From assembly GCA_040007095.1 (NCBI GenBank), contig JBDTVS010000073.1:17862-81861 (forward strand): DNA of 64,000 nucleotides, given 5' to 3'. Shown in pieces: positions 1-8,226 of this stretch. The position numbers and the translations under genes are program-made. The notes beneath the pieces are model-generated. The model was not told the origin of the DNA. It did not search any database and worked only from the letters and a program-made list of their open reading frames with translations. Each line of letters starts with the position of its first letter. Positions within the stretch are counted from its first letter, which is position 1. The stretch comes from JBDTVS01 sp040007095 (GTDB lineage: Bacteria; Acidobacteriota; Vicinamibacteria; Vicinamibacterales; CAVVIG01).

Positions 1-823
1 GAATCTGCACGCCTGCGGGGATACGCAGATATCCGAGCCGCTGCGCGATCTGGGAGTTCTGGATCATCCCGCGGCCGACGAAGGCGACCTTTCGATCGAA
101 CTGCGCCGCCAGATCGACGAGCAGCTGCATGCGATAGATGCTCGATGAAAACGCGGCGACCACCAGCCGTCCATGCGCGGCCGTGAAGATTTCTTCGAAG
201 GCGTCGACGACCTCGATCTCCGAGCCGGTGAAGCCACGCCGATCGATGTTGGTGCTGTCGGCAAACAGCGCGAGCACGCCGGCCGAGCCAAGCTGCGCAA
301 AGCGCGGGATGTCGAAATGGTCGCCGTCAAGCGGCGTCTGATCGATCTTGAAGTCGCCGGTGTGAACGACCACGCCTGCGGGAGTGTGAATCGCCAGGCC
401 CACGCAGTCGGGAATGCTGTGGGTGACCCGGATGAACTCGATCTCGAAGGGGCCGACCGTCACCCGCTCTGGCGGACGCAGCGGCGTAAGGCGGGCGCCA
501 GGCACGTCAATCCCGTGTTCGACCAGCTTGGGCTCGACCAGCGCGAGCGTCAGCGGGGTTCCGTAGACGGGTCCGTCGATGTGCGGCAACACGTAAGGGA
601 CCGCGCCGATGTGATCCTCATGGCCGTGCGTCAGCACCAGCGCCGCGATGCGCGCCTTCTGCTGCAGGTAGGTCAGATCCGGAATGATCAAATCCACGCC
701 GAGCAGTTCGGGATCCGGGAACATGACGCCAGCGTCCACGACGATCGTGGTGTCGCCCCAGGTGAGAGCAAGCATGTTCATGCCGAACTCACCGAGGCCG
801 CCGAGCGAGACTACTTCGAGCAT
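1..823 (-). CDS. rnj: Ribonuclease J, N-terminal part (runs off the window)
   Basis: This is the first 274 residues of a metallo-beta-lactamase/beta-CASP ribonuclease; the rest lies before base 1. The start (MLEVVSLGGLGEFGMNM) is the typical RNase J opening. The zinc motif HGHEDHIG is at residues 66-73 (His66, His68, Asp70, His71), and a second metal-ligand region HTGDFKID follows near residue 165. RNase J matures and degrades RNA from 5' ends and internally, in the cytoplasm. Codons at the window edge are open, so the truncation comes from the window and not from a mutation. Its upstream neighbour ksgA is on the same strand 316 nt away, so it is probably transcribed separately. The family call is secure; RNase J1 versus J2 type cannot be told. 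Confidence 0.95.
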   Translation of the reverse strand, partial: MLEVVSLGGLGEFGMNMLALTWGDTTIVVDAGVMFPDPELLGVDLIIPDLTYLQQKARIAALVLTHGHEDHIGAVPYVLPHIDGPVYGTPLTLALVEPKLVEHGIDVPGARLTPLRPPERVTVGPFEIEFIRVTHSIPDCVGLAIHTPAGVVVHTGDFKIDQTPLDGDHFDIPRFAQLGSAGVLALFADSTNIDRRGFTGSEIEVVDAFEEIFTAAHGRLVVAAFSSSIYRMQLLVDLAAQFDRKVAFVGRGMIQNSQIAQRLGYLRIPAGVQI

Positions 824-1138
824 CCTGCTATTTAAAATTCGACCCTCTCCGAATCAGTTCCAGGCGGAACGTCATCGACTCGGGGAGCCGCGATGCGGCT
901 CGTCAGGCTGCTGGGCGAGCCTGATTGACGGAGGCGGGATGGACGTAACCGGTGAATCGCGGTCCGGTCTGCTCACGCGACGCAGGCTGGACCAAGGTGC
1001 CGATTAAGGTCCCACCCACGTACAACTTAGAGCGAAACTATAGCACAGACTTCTTCGCATCGGCGAAGATCTGGGGCTTGGGTGCAAGGAAGCTTGCAAT
1101 CAACCGGTGCGCACGCCAAGGGAGGGCGCCTCTGGGCT
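824..1138. other. Intergenic region with a degenerate repeat
   Basis: No gene is supported here. Bases 980-1029 resemble the hairpin-bearing repeat at 37950-38030: both share a GGACCAAGGTG core and end in CGTACAACTT. It should also hold the leader of the RNase J gene, but I could not identify a convincing promoter. Confidence 0.4.
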
Positions 1139-1969
1139 CTATTCAGGGGGCACTGGCGCCTGGGAGAAGGCGTCGGCAAGGGCGACGAACTCCGTAATCG
1201 ACAGCGTTTCGGGCCGGCGGCCGCCATCCAGTCCTGACCGCAGAAGCACTTCCGCAGGCGGGCAGGCTCGACTGAGATGAAAGGCTCCGAGCGCATTGGC
1301 GAGGGTCTTTCGCCGCCGTGTAAAAATCGCCTGGACCATCGCGGCAAACACTTCCGGACTGCCGACTGGGGGGGTCGGCGGATGAAACACCAGCCGGACG
1401 ACGGCGGAATAGACTTTCGGCGCCGGCCGGAACGCACCGGGCGGCAAGACCATCAGCCGCTCGACGGCAGCCGCATGACCGATGAGGATGCTCAGGACGC
1501 CGTAGTCTCGCGTGCCCGGCCGTGCGGTCAGCCGGTCCGCGACGTCGCGCTGAAGCATGACTGTCGCGTCGACAAGAGGAACACCCGCCGCGAACAGCGC
1601 GAGGAGCCGAAACAGGATCGGGGCCCCGACGTTGTAGGGGAGGTTGCCGGCAACCCTGACCGCCGTGGAATCCGCGTTCGCGGCCGTCAGTTCGCGCGAC
1701 AGGCGCTCGTCCGGCACCTTGAGAAAGTCGCCCTCGACGATGGTCACGTTCGCGATCGCGGCTCGCTGGAGCTCCGCGACCAGATCGCGATCGATCTCGC
1801 AGGCGATCACCTGCTTTGCCCGCGACGCCAGCGGCCTGGTCAACGCGCCGCGGCCGGGGCCGATTTCCAGGAAGGTCTGGTTGCACTCAGGCCCGATCGC
1901 GCCGATGACTTTGGCAATCCAGGCGGGCTCGAGAAAGTGTTGACCGAATCGTTTCCTGGCGTGATTCAT
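1139..1969 (-). CDS. ksgA: 16S rRNA (A1518/A1519-N6)-dimethyltransferase KsgA/RsmA
   Basis: The 276-residue protein dimethylates two adjacent adenines in the 3'-terminal helix of 16S rRNA during 30S maturation, using SAM. It opens with the family signature RKRFGQHFL and has the SAM-binding motif FLEIGPGRGALT near residue 30 and the catalytic NLPYNV motif near residue 110, followed by the usual helical C-terminal domain. I chose the ATG at 1969, directly before RKRFGQHFL, over an in-frame ATG 33 nt upstream inside the preceding gene. This ATG overlaps the stop codon of the metallopeptidase gene as ATGA, so the two are translationally coupled. It is the last gene of an nth-metallopeptidase-ksgA operon. 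Length and motifs are normal. Confidence 0.96.
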   Translation of the reverse strand: MNHARKRFGQHFLEPAWIAKVIGAIGPECNQTFLEIGPGRGALTRPLASRAKQVIACEIDRDLVAELQRAAIANVTIVEGDFLKVPDERLSRELTAANADSTAVRVAGNLPYNVGAPILFRLLALFAAGVPLVDATVMLQRDVADRLTARPGTRDYGVLSILIGHAAAVERLMVLPPGAFRPAPKVYSAVVRLVFHPPTPPVGSPEVFAAMVQAIFTRRRKTLANALGAFHLSRACPPAEVLLRSGLDGGRRPETLSITEFVALADAFSQAPVPPE

Positions 1970-2370
1970 CCGTTGTCGGTCTCGGTCGCGTCCCCGCGCC
2001 AATACTGCGCCTCGATCGCTTCGATTTCCTCTTCGCTCAGCCCGAAATAGTGGCCAATCTCGTGAATCAGCGTCTCGCCGATGGCCACCAGCAGGTCGTC
2101 CTCATCGTCGGATTCTCGCTCGAGCGGGCGCTGGAAGAGCAGAATGCGGTCGGGGAGGGCGTTCCCGTAATCCCAGCGCCGCTCCGTCAGGGGGATGCCT
2201 TGGTACAGGCCGAGGAGGGTATCCGGAGGCTCGATCTCCATTTCCCGTAACAAATCCGCTGCCGGTTCGTCCTCGACGACGATGGCGAGGTTCTTCATCG
2301 CGCGGCGGAATCGCTGCGGGATCGTCCGGAGTGCGTCCTGTACGAGGCCTTCGAACGCTTTCCGATTCAC
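1966..2370 (-). CDS. Zincin-like metallopeptidase family protein
   Basis: A 134-residue protein of the small zincin family often called metallopeptidase family protein (Pfam Zincin_1). The zinc signature HEIGHYFGL lies near residue 108 and is followed by an acidic stretch (SEEEIEAIEAQYW) typical of the family. The substrate is unknown; the family is cytosolic and has no signal peptide. I chose the GTG at 2370, giving VNRKAFEGLVQDAL, because upstream in-frame codons are arginine-rich and lie inside nth. The GTG overlaps the nth stop codon as GTGA, and its own stop overlaps the ksgA start as ATGA, so the three genes are tightly coupled. Family assignment is good; biological role is not known. 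Confidence 0.85.
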   Translation of the reverse strand: MNRKAFEGLVQDALRTIPQRFRRAMKNLAIVVEDEPAADLLREMEIEPPDTLLGLYQGIPLTERRWDYGNALPDRILLFQRPLERESDDEDDLLVAIGETLIHEIGHYFGLSEEEIEAIEAQYWRGDATETDNG

Positions 2371-3080
2371 TTGCGCCGAGCCTCGGAGGATTTCTTGCGG
2401 GGAGCGCGCGGCCGTGTTCGCGGACGCGGTGTTGCCCGCTGCGGGCGCGACACGACGGCGTCGAAGTACTCGCAATCGTCGCGCACGGCGCATTGCTCGC
2501 AGGCAGGCTTTGGCCTGCAGATGCGGCGCCCATGAAGAATCAGGACATCGGACGTGAGGGTCCAGCGGTCGGGTGGGAGCGCCTTGCACAACTGCTGTTC
2601 GACGATTTCGGGGGAGTCCGACTCGGCGATCCCGATGCGGTTGGCGACGCGAAGCACGTGACGATCGACCGGGAGACCGGGCACCTGCAATGCGTGCCCG
2701 AGTACGACATTCGCCGTTTTCCGACCGACACCCGGCAGCTTGACGAGCGCGTCCATGCTCGCCGGCACGTCCCCGGCGTGGTCGGCCACCAGTGCGCGCG
2801 CCATGCCGATGAGCGCCTTCGATTTTGCGCGAAAGAACCCGGTTGAATGAATTTGCGGCTCGAGCTCGGCTTCGGTGGCCCGGGCGAGTAGACGCGCGTT
2901 GGGGTAGCGCTTGAACACGGCCGGCGTGACCAGGTTGACGCGCTGGTCGGTGGATTGCGCGGACAACATGGTCGCCACGAGTAACTGGAACGCGTTGGCG
3001 TAGTGCAGTTCGGTGTCCGCGCCGGGATGTTGGGCGTCGAGCTTGTCGAGGATGTTGCGTACGTGTGTGGCGCTCTTCAT
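2367..3080 (-). CDS. nth: Endonuclease III (DNA glycosylase/AP lyase)
   Basis: This 237-residue enzyme excises oxidised pyrimidines from DNA and cleaves the resulting abasic site. The helix-hairpin-helix LPGVGRKTANVV contains the catalytic Lys121, and the catalytic Asp139 is in PVDRHV, very close to the E. coli positions 120 and 138. A 4Fe-4S cluster motif C-X6-C-X2-C-X5-C follows (CRPKPACEQCAVRDDC). The C-terminus carries an extra basic tail rich in Arg, Pro and Lys that the E. coli protein lacks. I chose the ATG at 3080 (MKSATHVRNIL), which matches the family start; an in-frame ATG at 3140 would add 20 residues. It is the first gene of the nth-metallopeptidase-ksgA operon. Confidence 0.95.
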   Translation of the reverse strand: MKSATHVRNILDKLDAQHPGADTELHYANAFQLLVATMLSAQSTDQRVNLVTPAVFKRYPNARLLARATEAELEPQIHSTGFFRAKSKALIGMARALVADHAGDVPASMDALVKLPGVGRKTANVVLGHALQVPGLPVDRHVLRVANRIGIAESDSPEIVEQQLCKALPPDRWTLTSDVLILHGRRICRPKPACEQCAVRDDCEYFDAVVSRPQRATPRPRTRPRAPRKKSSEARRK

Positions 3081-3237
3081 CGCGGTCGCCTGACAGACAG
3101 CTGAAAATGCAGCCTGAACCGAACGCTCGAAAGTCAGCATCGAGACGACCGTCAGAGCTCAGGGCGCCAGTAAGGGCCTAAGACTCTCCGGGAATTCGTC
3201 CTTCTAGAAGCGCCAAGCACCAGGGTTGGGTGCCGCT

Positions 3238-3561
3238 CTAGTGAACGGGTCCCGCGCCCTTGTTCCAGCCCACGTTGCTGTAGGACTCGGAATAGACCCG
3301 CCAATGCTCCTGCAAGGCAGAAATCAGATTCGGGACAAACTGCACGGGCACGACGATTTTGGCGCGGACCGGCGCGCGCACGACGTGCTCGCTTTCTGCG
3401 TCTTTGATCTCTTTGTCCGAGAGCGGCATCACTTCACAGAACGTGAGCGTGAAATCGAATGGCGTATGGGCAATGGAACAGAAGTTGGCATAAGTCCGCG
3501 GCGCACCGGGATCATCGCCTGGCACAATCGTGAAGTTGATTTGTTTGGGCTGGTCAGACAT
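3238..3561 (-). CDS. DUF3467 domain protein
   Basis: A 107-residue protein matching the DUF3467 pattern: a short beta-rich domain with the segments YANFCSIAHTPFDFTLTFCEV and PVQFVPNLISALQEHWRVY. Members of this family are widespread in bacteria and have no assigned function. There is no signal peptide or membrane segment. An in-frame GTG six bases upstream (3567) is an alternative start. It lies alone between nth and lexA, transcribed in the same direction as both but separated by more than 150 nt on each side. Confidence 0.8.
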   Translation of the reverse strand: MSDQPKQINFTIVPGDDPGAPRTYANFCSIAHTPFDFTLTFCEVMPLSDKEIKDAESEHVVRAPVRAKIVVPVQFVPNLISALQEHWRVYSESYSNVGWNKGAGPVH

Positions 3562-3681
3562 GGCCACAGTCTACCAGCCCTCGGGGAAGTGCTGCGTCGG
3601 GGCTATCAGCTCGGGTTGGAGAGTCACCACCAAGCCCGGCCCGCACACCGAGTCAAGAGGGCAATTTCCTCGGCGCTCTCT

Positions 3682-3732
3682 TGTTTCTTCAGTACTTCTG
3701 TTTCTTCAGTACTTCTGTTTCTTCAGTACTTC
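3682..3732. repeat. Three perfect 17-bp tandem repeats overlapping the lexA 3' end
   Basis: The unit TGTTTCTTCAGTACTTC occurs three times head to tail with no mismatch (3682-3698, 3699-3715, 3716-3732). On the minus strand the first unit encodes the last lexA residues (K-Y) and the stop codon, and the other two units lie just downstream. The array looks like a recent local duplication of the lexA terminus. Confidence 0.95.
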
Positions 3733-4331
3733 CGCATCACCCCCACGACGACGCCCTGCACCTGTACTTGATCCGGATCCACGAAAATCGGCTGCATGGC
3801 GGCGTTCGCCGGCTGCAAGCGAATTCTGCCGCCCGGGTCGCGGTAGAACTTTTTCAGCGTGACGTCCGACCCTCGCACGAGCGCGATCACCATCTCGCCA
3901 TTGTCTGCCGTCTTGCGATCTTCGACGACGACGAAATCGCCGTCTCGAATCTGCTCGTCGATCATTGAATCGCCGCGGACCCGCAGCACGTAGGTGTCGC
4001 GCTTACCCACGAGATCTTCCGGGACGGCAATCGTCTCGTTGGAGGCCACGGCCTCGATCGGCGACCCGGCCGCGACGTAGCCCAAAAGGGGCAATTCCAC
4101 GGCTCGACCGCCCGAGCGCGTCGGCACCATCTCGACCGATCGGCTGCGGTTCCAGGCGCGCTTGATGAACCCCTTTTCCTGAAGGTTCGTCAGGTGTTTG
4201 TGGACGGTGGCCAGCGAAGAGAGACCGAAACGCCGGCCAATCTCTTCGAGGCTCGGGGCATATCCATGTTGCTGGATGAATTCGTTCAGGTAATCGAGGA
4301 TTTCACGTTGACGCTTGGTCAGAGGAAGCAT
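3723..4331 (-). CDS. lexA: LexA SOS repressor
   Basis: A 202-residue SOS repressor that shuts off DNA-damage genes until RecA filaments trigger its self-cleavage. The N-terminal winged helix (LTKRQREILDYLNEF, residues 4-18, then the recognition helix around SSLATVHKHL) is intact. The cleavage bond is Ala88-Gly89 in GYVAAGSP. The catalytic dyad is Ser122 (RGDSM) and Lys160 (DVTLKKF). Every residue needed for autoproteolysis is present. A strong promoter lies just upstream (4361-4389), with a small inverted repeat at 4343-4357 that could be the autoregulatory operator. The 3' end runs into a 17-bp tandem repeat array. The gene is divergent from the pfkB-family kinase. Confidence 0.97.
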   Translation of the reverse strand: MLPLTKRQREILDYLNEFIQQHGYAPSLEEIGRRFGLSSLATVHKHLTNLQEKGFIKRAWNRSRSVEMVPTRSGGRAVELPLLGYVAAGSPIEAVASNETIAVPEDLVGKRDTYVLRVRGDSMIDEQIRDGDFVVVEDRKTADNGEMVIALVRGSDVTLKKFYRDPGGRIRLQPANAAMQPIFVDPDQVQVQGVVVGVMRKY

Positions 4332-4342
4332 GCTGGCCTCAT

Positions 4343-4357
4343 CTCGTGGAAGACGAG
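4343..4357. promoter_or_regulatory. Inverted repeat at the lexA transcription start, candidate LexA operator
   Basis: CTCGT-N5-ACGAG is a perfect 5-bp inverted repeat lying between the -10 box (4361-4366) and the lexA start codon (4331), about where transcription should begin. A repressor bound here would block its own promoter. It does not match the enterobacterial or Gram-positive SOS boxes, so the assignment rests only on position and symmetry. Confidence 0.35.
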
Positions 4358-4360
4358 AGC

Positions 4361-4389
4361 ACTATACGCAAAAGAAAGGCGAAGGTCAA
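4361..4389 (-). promoter_or_regulatory. Sigma-70 promoter of lexA
   Basis: On the minus strand there is a -35 box TTGACC (4384-4389), a 17-nt spacer and a -10 box TATAGT (4361-4366). The predicted start is about 25 nt upstream of the lexA ATG. Spacing is ideal and each hexamer differs from consensus by one base. Confidence 0.8.
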
Positions 4390-4434
4390 CAGCCGACTTG
4401 GAGGCACCGGGCTTAAGCCGTAGGATCGATCCGC

Positions 4435-5388
4435 GTGAGGCATCCGTTCTCGATCCCACTTCCCGGATCCAAGCCTTTCGATCTGGTGGGCTTTGGGCTC
4501 AATAGCGTCGACCTGCTGACGGTCGTCGGGGAATTCCCCATCAGCAACAGCAAACAGCGGCTGCAGCGCTTCGCGAAAATGCCTGGCGGGCAAATTGCGA
4601 CGGCCATGGCCACCGCAGCGCGCCTGGGCTGGCGCACGCGGTATGTCGGCAGTTTCGGCGACGACGAGTTCGGGACGCTTTCCCGCGAGAGTCTGTCAGG
4701 CGAATGTGTGGACGTGAGCGCCGCGCGGACGGTCGTCGGAGCGACCAACCAGTTCGCCGTGGTGCTGGTCGATGCACGAACGGGCGAGCGCACCGTGCTC
4801 TGGGATCGGCATCCCGACCTGACGATGAGGCCCGAGGACGTGCCGCGAGACGCGGTGATCTCGGGCAGGATGCTGATCGTCGACTGCCACGAAACCGCCG
4901 CGGCGACCCAGGCCGCGAAATATGCCCGGGAAGCCGGTGTGCCGACCATCATCGATGTGGAGCGGGTCCGTCCCGGCATCGGCGCGTTGCTGCAACAGAT
5001 CGACGTGATCATCGCCGCCCAGGATTTTCCGACCGCTCTGACGGGCTACGACGATCCCGGTCGGGCGATTGAGGCGCTCGGGAGCGAATTCGGTGCGGCG
5101 ATGGTCGTCGTCACGATGGGTGAGGACGGCAGCCTGGCCTGGTGCGGGGGCCGCCTCATTCGGACGCCGGCTTTCAAGGTCGACTGCGTCGACAGTACCG
5201 GCGCCGGCGACGTCTTTCGCGGCGCGTTCGCGGCGGCATGTCTGCGGGACCCTCAGGGCGAAATCGAGGACGCACTCGCGTACGCCAACGCCGCGGCGGC
5301 CTTGAATTGCCGGGCCCTTGGCGCGCGGGCCGGCATCCCTCGACCCGACGAAGTCGACCAGTTGCTGCGCGGCCGGCAGGATCTTTGA
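4435..5388 (+). CDS. PfkB/ribokinase-family carbohydrate kinase
   Basis: A 317-residue sugar or nucleoside kinase of the PfkB family. The N-terminal half has the GFGLNSVDLL and MPGGQIATAMATAARLG elements, corresponding to the GG substrate-binding signature. The C-terminal signature DSTGAGDVFRGAFA, around residue 257, carries the anion hole and catalytic Asp. It phosphorylates a hydroxymethyl group with ATP; the substrate cannot be told. The start is a GTG at 4435; the first in-frame ATG is well inside the conserved domain. It is divergent from lexA, with about 100 nt between the two starts, and stands alone. Confidence 0.88.
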   Translation: MRHPFSIPLPGSKPFDLVGFGLNSVDLLTVVGEFPISNSKQRLQRFAKMPGGQIATAMATAARLGWRTRYVGSFGDDEFGTLSRESLSGECVDVSAARTVVGATNQFAVVLVDARTGERTVLWDRHPDLTMRPEDVPRDAVISGRMLIVDCHETAAATQAAKYAREAGVPTIIDVERVRPGIGALLQQIDVIIAAQDFPTALTGYDDPGRAIEALGSEFGAAMVVVTMGEDGSLAWCGGRLIRTPAFKVDCVDSTGAGDVFRGAFAAACLRDPQGEIEDALAYANAAAALNCRALGARAGIPRPDEVDQLLRGRQDL

Positions 5389-5525
5389 CTTTCTTCCGGC
5401 GCCGCGGTCTAAGAAGAGCAGGACGCGCTCGCGAAGCAGATACCCGGAATCCAGACTGCGGAGAGATCGCGGGGAAGGGTGCCGCGCCTGACTGAGGAAA
5501 ACGCTCAACACGGAGATGCGCCTCG

Positions 5526-6179
5526 ATGACCTCTGCTGCGGTGTGGACCCTGTCGCGATCACGCCCGGAAAAACGGGGTGGAGCCATCGTTCGCCGCGAG
5601 GTTGACGCCGCCGCCGCCGACCGCCTCGACGGGCTCGACGGGCTCGACGACGCGGCGCTGGTCGAGCTGTCGTTGGCCGATCGCGCTGGAGCATTCGATC
5701 TCATCGTCGAGCGGCACCGTCAGCGCGTCTATCAGCTCTGCTACCGGTTCGTCGGCAATCATGAGGACGCGAGCGATCTGGCGCAGGACGTGTTCGTGCG
5801 CGCCTTCCGTGGGCTGCGGGGCTTTCGCGGCCACTCGACGATCGGGACGTGGCTCTATCGGATTGGCGTCAATGTCTGTCTCAACCGCGTGAGCGCAAAG
5901 ACGCTCGTCACGGAGGATCTCGACGCGCGGCAGCACGTCGATGCACGCACCGAGTCTCCGGCTGACCGGGTCCTGAAACACGAACGAGCGATTCGCGTGA
6001 GGGCGGCCATCGCCCAGTTGCCGCGCAAGCAGCGCGCGACGCTCGTCTTACGGATCTATCACGAGCTGTCCCACCAGGAGATCGCCGAAGTGCTGGGAAG
6101 CTCGGTCGGTGCGGTGAAGGCGAATTTCTTCCACGCGCTGGGGAACCTCAAGAAGCAGCTCGGCGGTCAAGGGCTCTGA
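5526..6179 (+). CDS. ECF-type RNA polymerase sigma factor
   Basis: A 217-residue sigma-70 family factor of the extracytoplasmic-function type. Region 2 is clear (AFDLIVERHRQRVYQLCYRFVGNHEDASDLAQDVFVRAFRGL as separate helices around residues 56-100), and region 4 is seen in LPRKQRATLVLRIYHELSHQEIAEVLGSSVGAVKANFFHAL near the end. The start at 5526 has a GGAGA Shine-Dalgarno nine bases upstream; the first 40 residues are poorly conserved and a downstream start is possible. Its stop codon overlaps the start of the anti-sigma gene by one base (TGATG), and a small Spy-like protein follows, forming a three-gene envelope-stress type module. Confidence 0.92.
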   Translation: MTSAAVWTLSRSRPEKRGGAIVRREVDAAAADRLDGLDGLDDAALVELSLADRAGAFDLIVERHRQRVYQLCYRFVGNHEDASDLAQDVFVRAFRGLRGFRGHSTIGTWLYRIGVNVCLNRVSAKTLVTEDLDARQHVDARTESPADRVLKHERAIRVRAAIAQLPRKQRATLVLRIYHELSHQEIAEVLGSSVGAVKANFFHALGNLKKQLGGQGL

Positions 6180-6805
6180 TGCGGCATCTCACGACCGAGC
6201 AGCTCGTCGATCTGGCCGAGGGCATCGAGACGGAGTCGTCGACCGAGCACGTGCGCTCCTGCGGCGACTGTCGGCGCCGGATCACGGACTTGCGCGGGAC
6301 GATTTCAGCGGTTGGCGAAGTCGAGGCACCGGAACCGTCGCCGTTGTTCTGGGAACACTTTTCCGCGCGCGTCAGCGACGCCGTTGAAAGCGATCGTGGC
6401 TCCAGTGGAGCGGCGCCGCGCCGCCGTTTCTATTTGGCCGGCGCTCGACTGGCAGAGTGGCTAGGAAGGCCGGTCGCCGCGGTCAGCGTGTCGTTGATCG
6501 TGGTCGCCGTAACGGCGTTGCTTTTACGATCAGGCCGGCCCGTTCCGGCGCCCTCGGCGTCCGAGCCGGTATCAGTGACGGTTGAGGCGCCGCCGGGCGA
6601 GACGGCGGCGTCTGTTGACGATCCTTCGCTGTCGCTTGTGGCCGATCTGGCGGCGGACCTCGATTGGGACTCGGTCCGCGAGGCAGGTCTGACCACCCAC
6701 ATCGGCGTGGACGACGATGCGCTTGCGCTGTTGACGGCGGGCGAACGCAATGAGCTGCGTCGGTTGCTGCAGGGAGAATTGTCATCGTCACGCCGCGGCG
6801 CGTGA
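6179..6805 (+). CDS. Zinc-finger anti-sigma factor
   Basis: A 208-residue membrane protein with an N-terminal anti-sigma zinc finger: H24-X3-C28-X2-C31 in HVRSCGDC, the ZAS/zf-HC2 arrangement. One transmembrane segment sits at about residues 99-116 (VAAVSVSLIVVAVTALLL), and about 90 residues, probably periplasmic, follow. It most likely holds the overlapping upstream sigma factor inactive until an envelope signal is received. The start overlaps the sigma stop codon by one base, so the pair is translationally coupled. The signal sensed is not known. Confidence 0.82.
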   Translation: MRHLTTEQLVDLAEGIETESSTEHVRSCGDCRRRITDLRGTISAVGEVEAPEPSPLFWEHFSARVSDAVESDRGSSGAAPRRRFYLAGARLAEWLGRPVAAVSVSLIVVAVTALLLRSGRPVPAPSASEPVSVTVEAPPGETAASVDDPSLSLVADLAADLDWDSVREAGLTTHIGVDDDALALLTAGERNELRRLLQGELSSSRRGA

Positions 6806-6827
6806 AATGTCGATCGAGACGACGATT

Positions 6828-7361
6828 ATGAGGAAGCTGGCTTTGGCGGTGGTCGGCGCGCTGGCTTTGAGCGGGTGGGTGCCTGGAGCGCTCCTCGAGG
6901 GACGCCAGTTCGGTGTGGTGGGCGAGGCGCCGGCCGTAACTCCCGCCGAAATCCAGCGGATGTTCGACGCGTACGCGCTGGTGCAGGCGCAGGACCAGCT
7001 GAAGCTGGGCGACGAGCAGTATTCCCGCTTTCTGTCGCGATTCAAGATCCTGCAGGAGATTCGTCGTCGCGCCCAGGCCGAACGCGTACGAACCGTTCAG
7101 GAACTCCGGCGTCTGGCGCTCGATGCCAAGTCGGATGAATCGCTGCTGAAGGATCGGATCAAGGCCCTGCAGGAGCTCGATATTCGGACGGCTGCCGATA
7201 TCCGGAGGGCTCAGGACGCCGTCGACCAGGTGCTCGATGTCAGGCAGCAAGCGCAGTTTCGTGGGTTCGAGGAGCTCATGGAGCGGCGAAAGATTGAGCT
7301 CGTGACGAGGGCCCGGCAGAACAACCGACCGAATGGCCGGGGATCCAGAGCGCAGCCCTAG
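6828..7361 (+). CDS. Secreted Spy/CpxP-like helical protein
   Basis: A 177-residue protein with a signal peptide (MRKLALAVVGALALSGWVPG) followed by long charged helices (FLSRFKILQEIRRRAQ, LKDRIKALQELD, FRGFEELMERRKIEL). This resembles the Spy/CpxP or heavy-metal-sensor family of periplasmic chaperone-like proteins, although the LTXXQ signature is not exact. It sits 22 nt after the anti-sigma gene and probably belongs to the same operon. I chose the ATG at 6828 because it begins the signal peptide; an ATG at 6807 is possible. The stop codon lies seven bases before an inverted-repeat element. Confidence 0.6.
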   Translation: MRKLALAVVGALALSGWVPGALLEGRQFGVVGEAPAVTPAEIQRMFDAYALVQAQDQLKLGDEQYSRFLSRFKILQEIRRRAQAERVRTVQELRRLALDAKSDESLLKDRIKALQELDIRTAADIRRAQDAVDQVLDVRQQAQFRGFEELMERRKIELVTRARQNNRPNGRGSRAQP

Positions 7362-7367
7362 CCTCTA

Positions 7368-7526
7368 GTGTCCTGTCTCAGAAGTTGGTTGTCATTTTCC
7401 GGGCTGGGCATCCCTCCTCGCGGCGTTGCTCGTCGCTTACATATTCCCGATATGCGCGCTCCTCGCGCCTTGCGATCCGGGCGCCGCACCCGGAAAATTC
7501 GCCAACGAACTTCTGAGACAGGACAC
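7368..7526 (-). mobile_element. MITE-like inverted-repeat element, copy 1
   Basis: A 159-bp non-coding element with terminal inverted repeats GTGTCCTGTCTCAGAAGTT at both outer ends, extending a few more bases with one mismatch. Its interior is the reverse complement of the copy at 63690-63849, with long stretches identical, including GGCAAGGCGCG-like, CATATCGGGAATATG and GACGAGCAACGC segments. The left end is preceded by CTA, making CTAGTGTC as in the other copies. No transposase is encoded. Short open frames inside it are by-products of its repeated sequence. Confidence 0.85.
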
Positions 7527-7605
7527 CAGAATTGTGACGGCAGCCGTTCCAAGCAGACCGCCGCCCGGTCACCGGCGTGTTTTTCGCGCTACACTCGATC
7601 GCACC

Positions 7606-8226
7606 ATGCGTTCCTGGACGAGAAGATATCCAAACGTCGTGGCGCTGAGCGTCGTGGCGCTATCTGTGATTGCGGTCGGCGGCCTGAGAGCCGACACCGG
7701 GCCCTCGAAGGAGGGCGCACGTTCGGCGAAGCAGAAGGTCGCCCAAATTGCGCAGTTCGCCGACCGCCCCGTGCGCCCGGCGCATCGGACGACGGTGACC
7801 GAACACGAAGTCAATTCCTACCTGCGGTTCGAGGCCGGCGCGCAGATTCCGGCCGGGGTGGTGGACCCGGCGATCACGATAGTCGGCGCCGGCCGCGTGT
7901 CCGGGCGCGTCGTCGTGGATCTGGACGCCGTGAGGAAGCAGAACAGCCAGCGCAGCCTGTTCGATCCAATGAGCTACATCACAGGCCGCGTGCCAGTCAC
8001 GGCGACCGGGATTCTCAAAGCCAGTAACGGGGTCGGTCGCTTCGAGTTCGAAAACGCCGCCATCGGTCCCGTACCGGTGCCGAAGCTGGTTCTTCAGGAG
8101 ATCGTCAGCTATTATTCGCGCACGCCAGAGAAGCCCTCCGGCATCGCACTTGACGAGCCGTTCATGCTGCCGGCGGGGATCCGTGAGATTGTGGTGCAAA
8201 CCGGCCGGGCCGTAGTTGTTCAATGA
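7606..8226 (+). CDS. Secreted protein of unknown function
   Basis: A 206-residue protein I do not recognise. It has an N-terminal signal or anchor (RRYPNVVALSVVALSVIAVGGLRA), then a basic linker (SAKQKVAQIAQF), then a beta-rich domain with a conserved look (TVTEHEVNSYLRFE, VDPAITIVGAGRVSGRVVVDLDAV, RVPVTATGILKASNGVGRFEFENAAIGPVPVPKLVLQEIVSYY). The repeated V-x-V strand pattern and the PVPKLVLQEIV helix recall lipid- or sterol-binding barrel-like periplasmic proteins, but this is only an impression. It starts 80 nt after the inverted-repeat element and ends 145 nt before recG. Confidence 0.7.
   Translation: MRSWTRRYPNVVALSVVALSVIAVGGLRADTGPSKEGARSAKQKVAQIAQFADRPVRPAHRTTVTEHEVNSYLRFEAGAQIPAGVVDPAITIVGAGRVSGRVVVDLDAVRKQNSQRSLFDPMSYITGRVPVTATGILKASNGVGRFEFENAAIGPVPVPKLVLQEIVSYYSRTPEKPSGIALDEPFMLPAGIREIVVQTGRAVVVQ

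Noticed and set aside
173..835. Open frame of 220 codons on the plus strand at the window start
   Set aside because: It is antisense to RNase J, whose N-terminal zinc motif on the minus strand is unmistakable.
7426..7605. N-terminal extension of the secreted protein at 7606 into the inverted-repeat element
   Set aside because: The extension lies in the mobile element and the same peptide (LVAYIFPICALLAPC) appears in other copies; the signal peptide at 7606 marks the true start.
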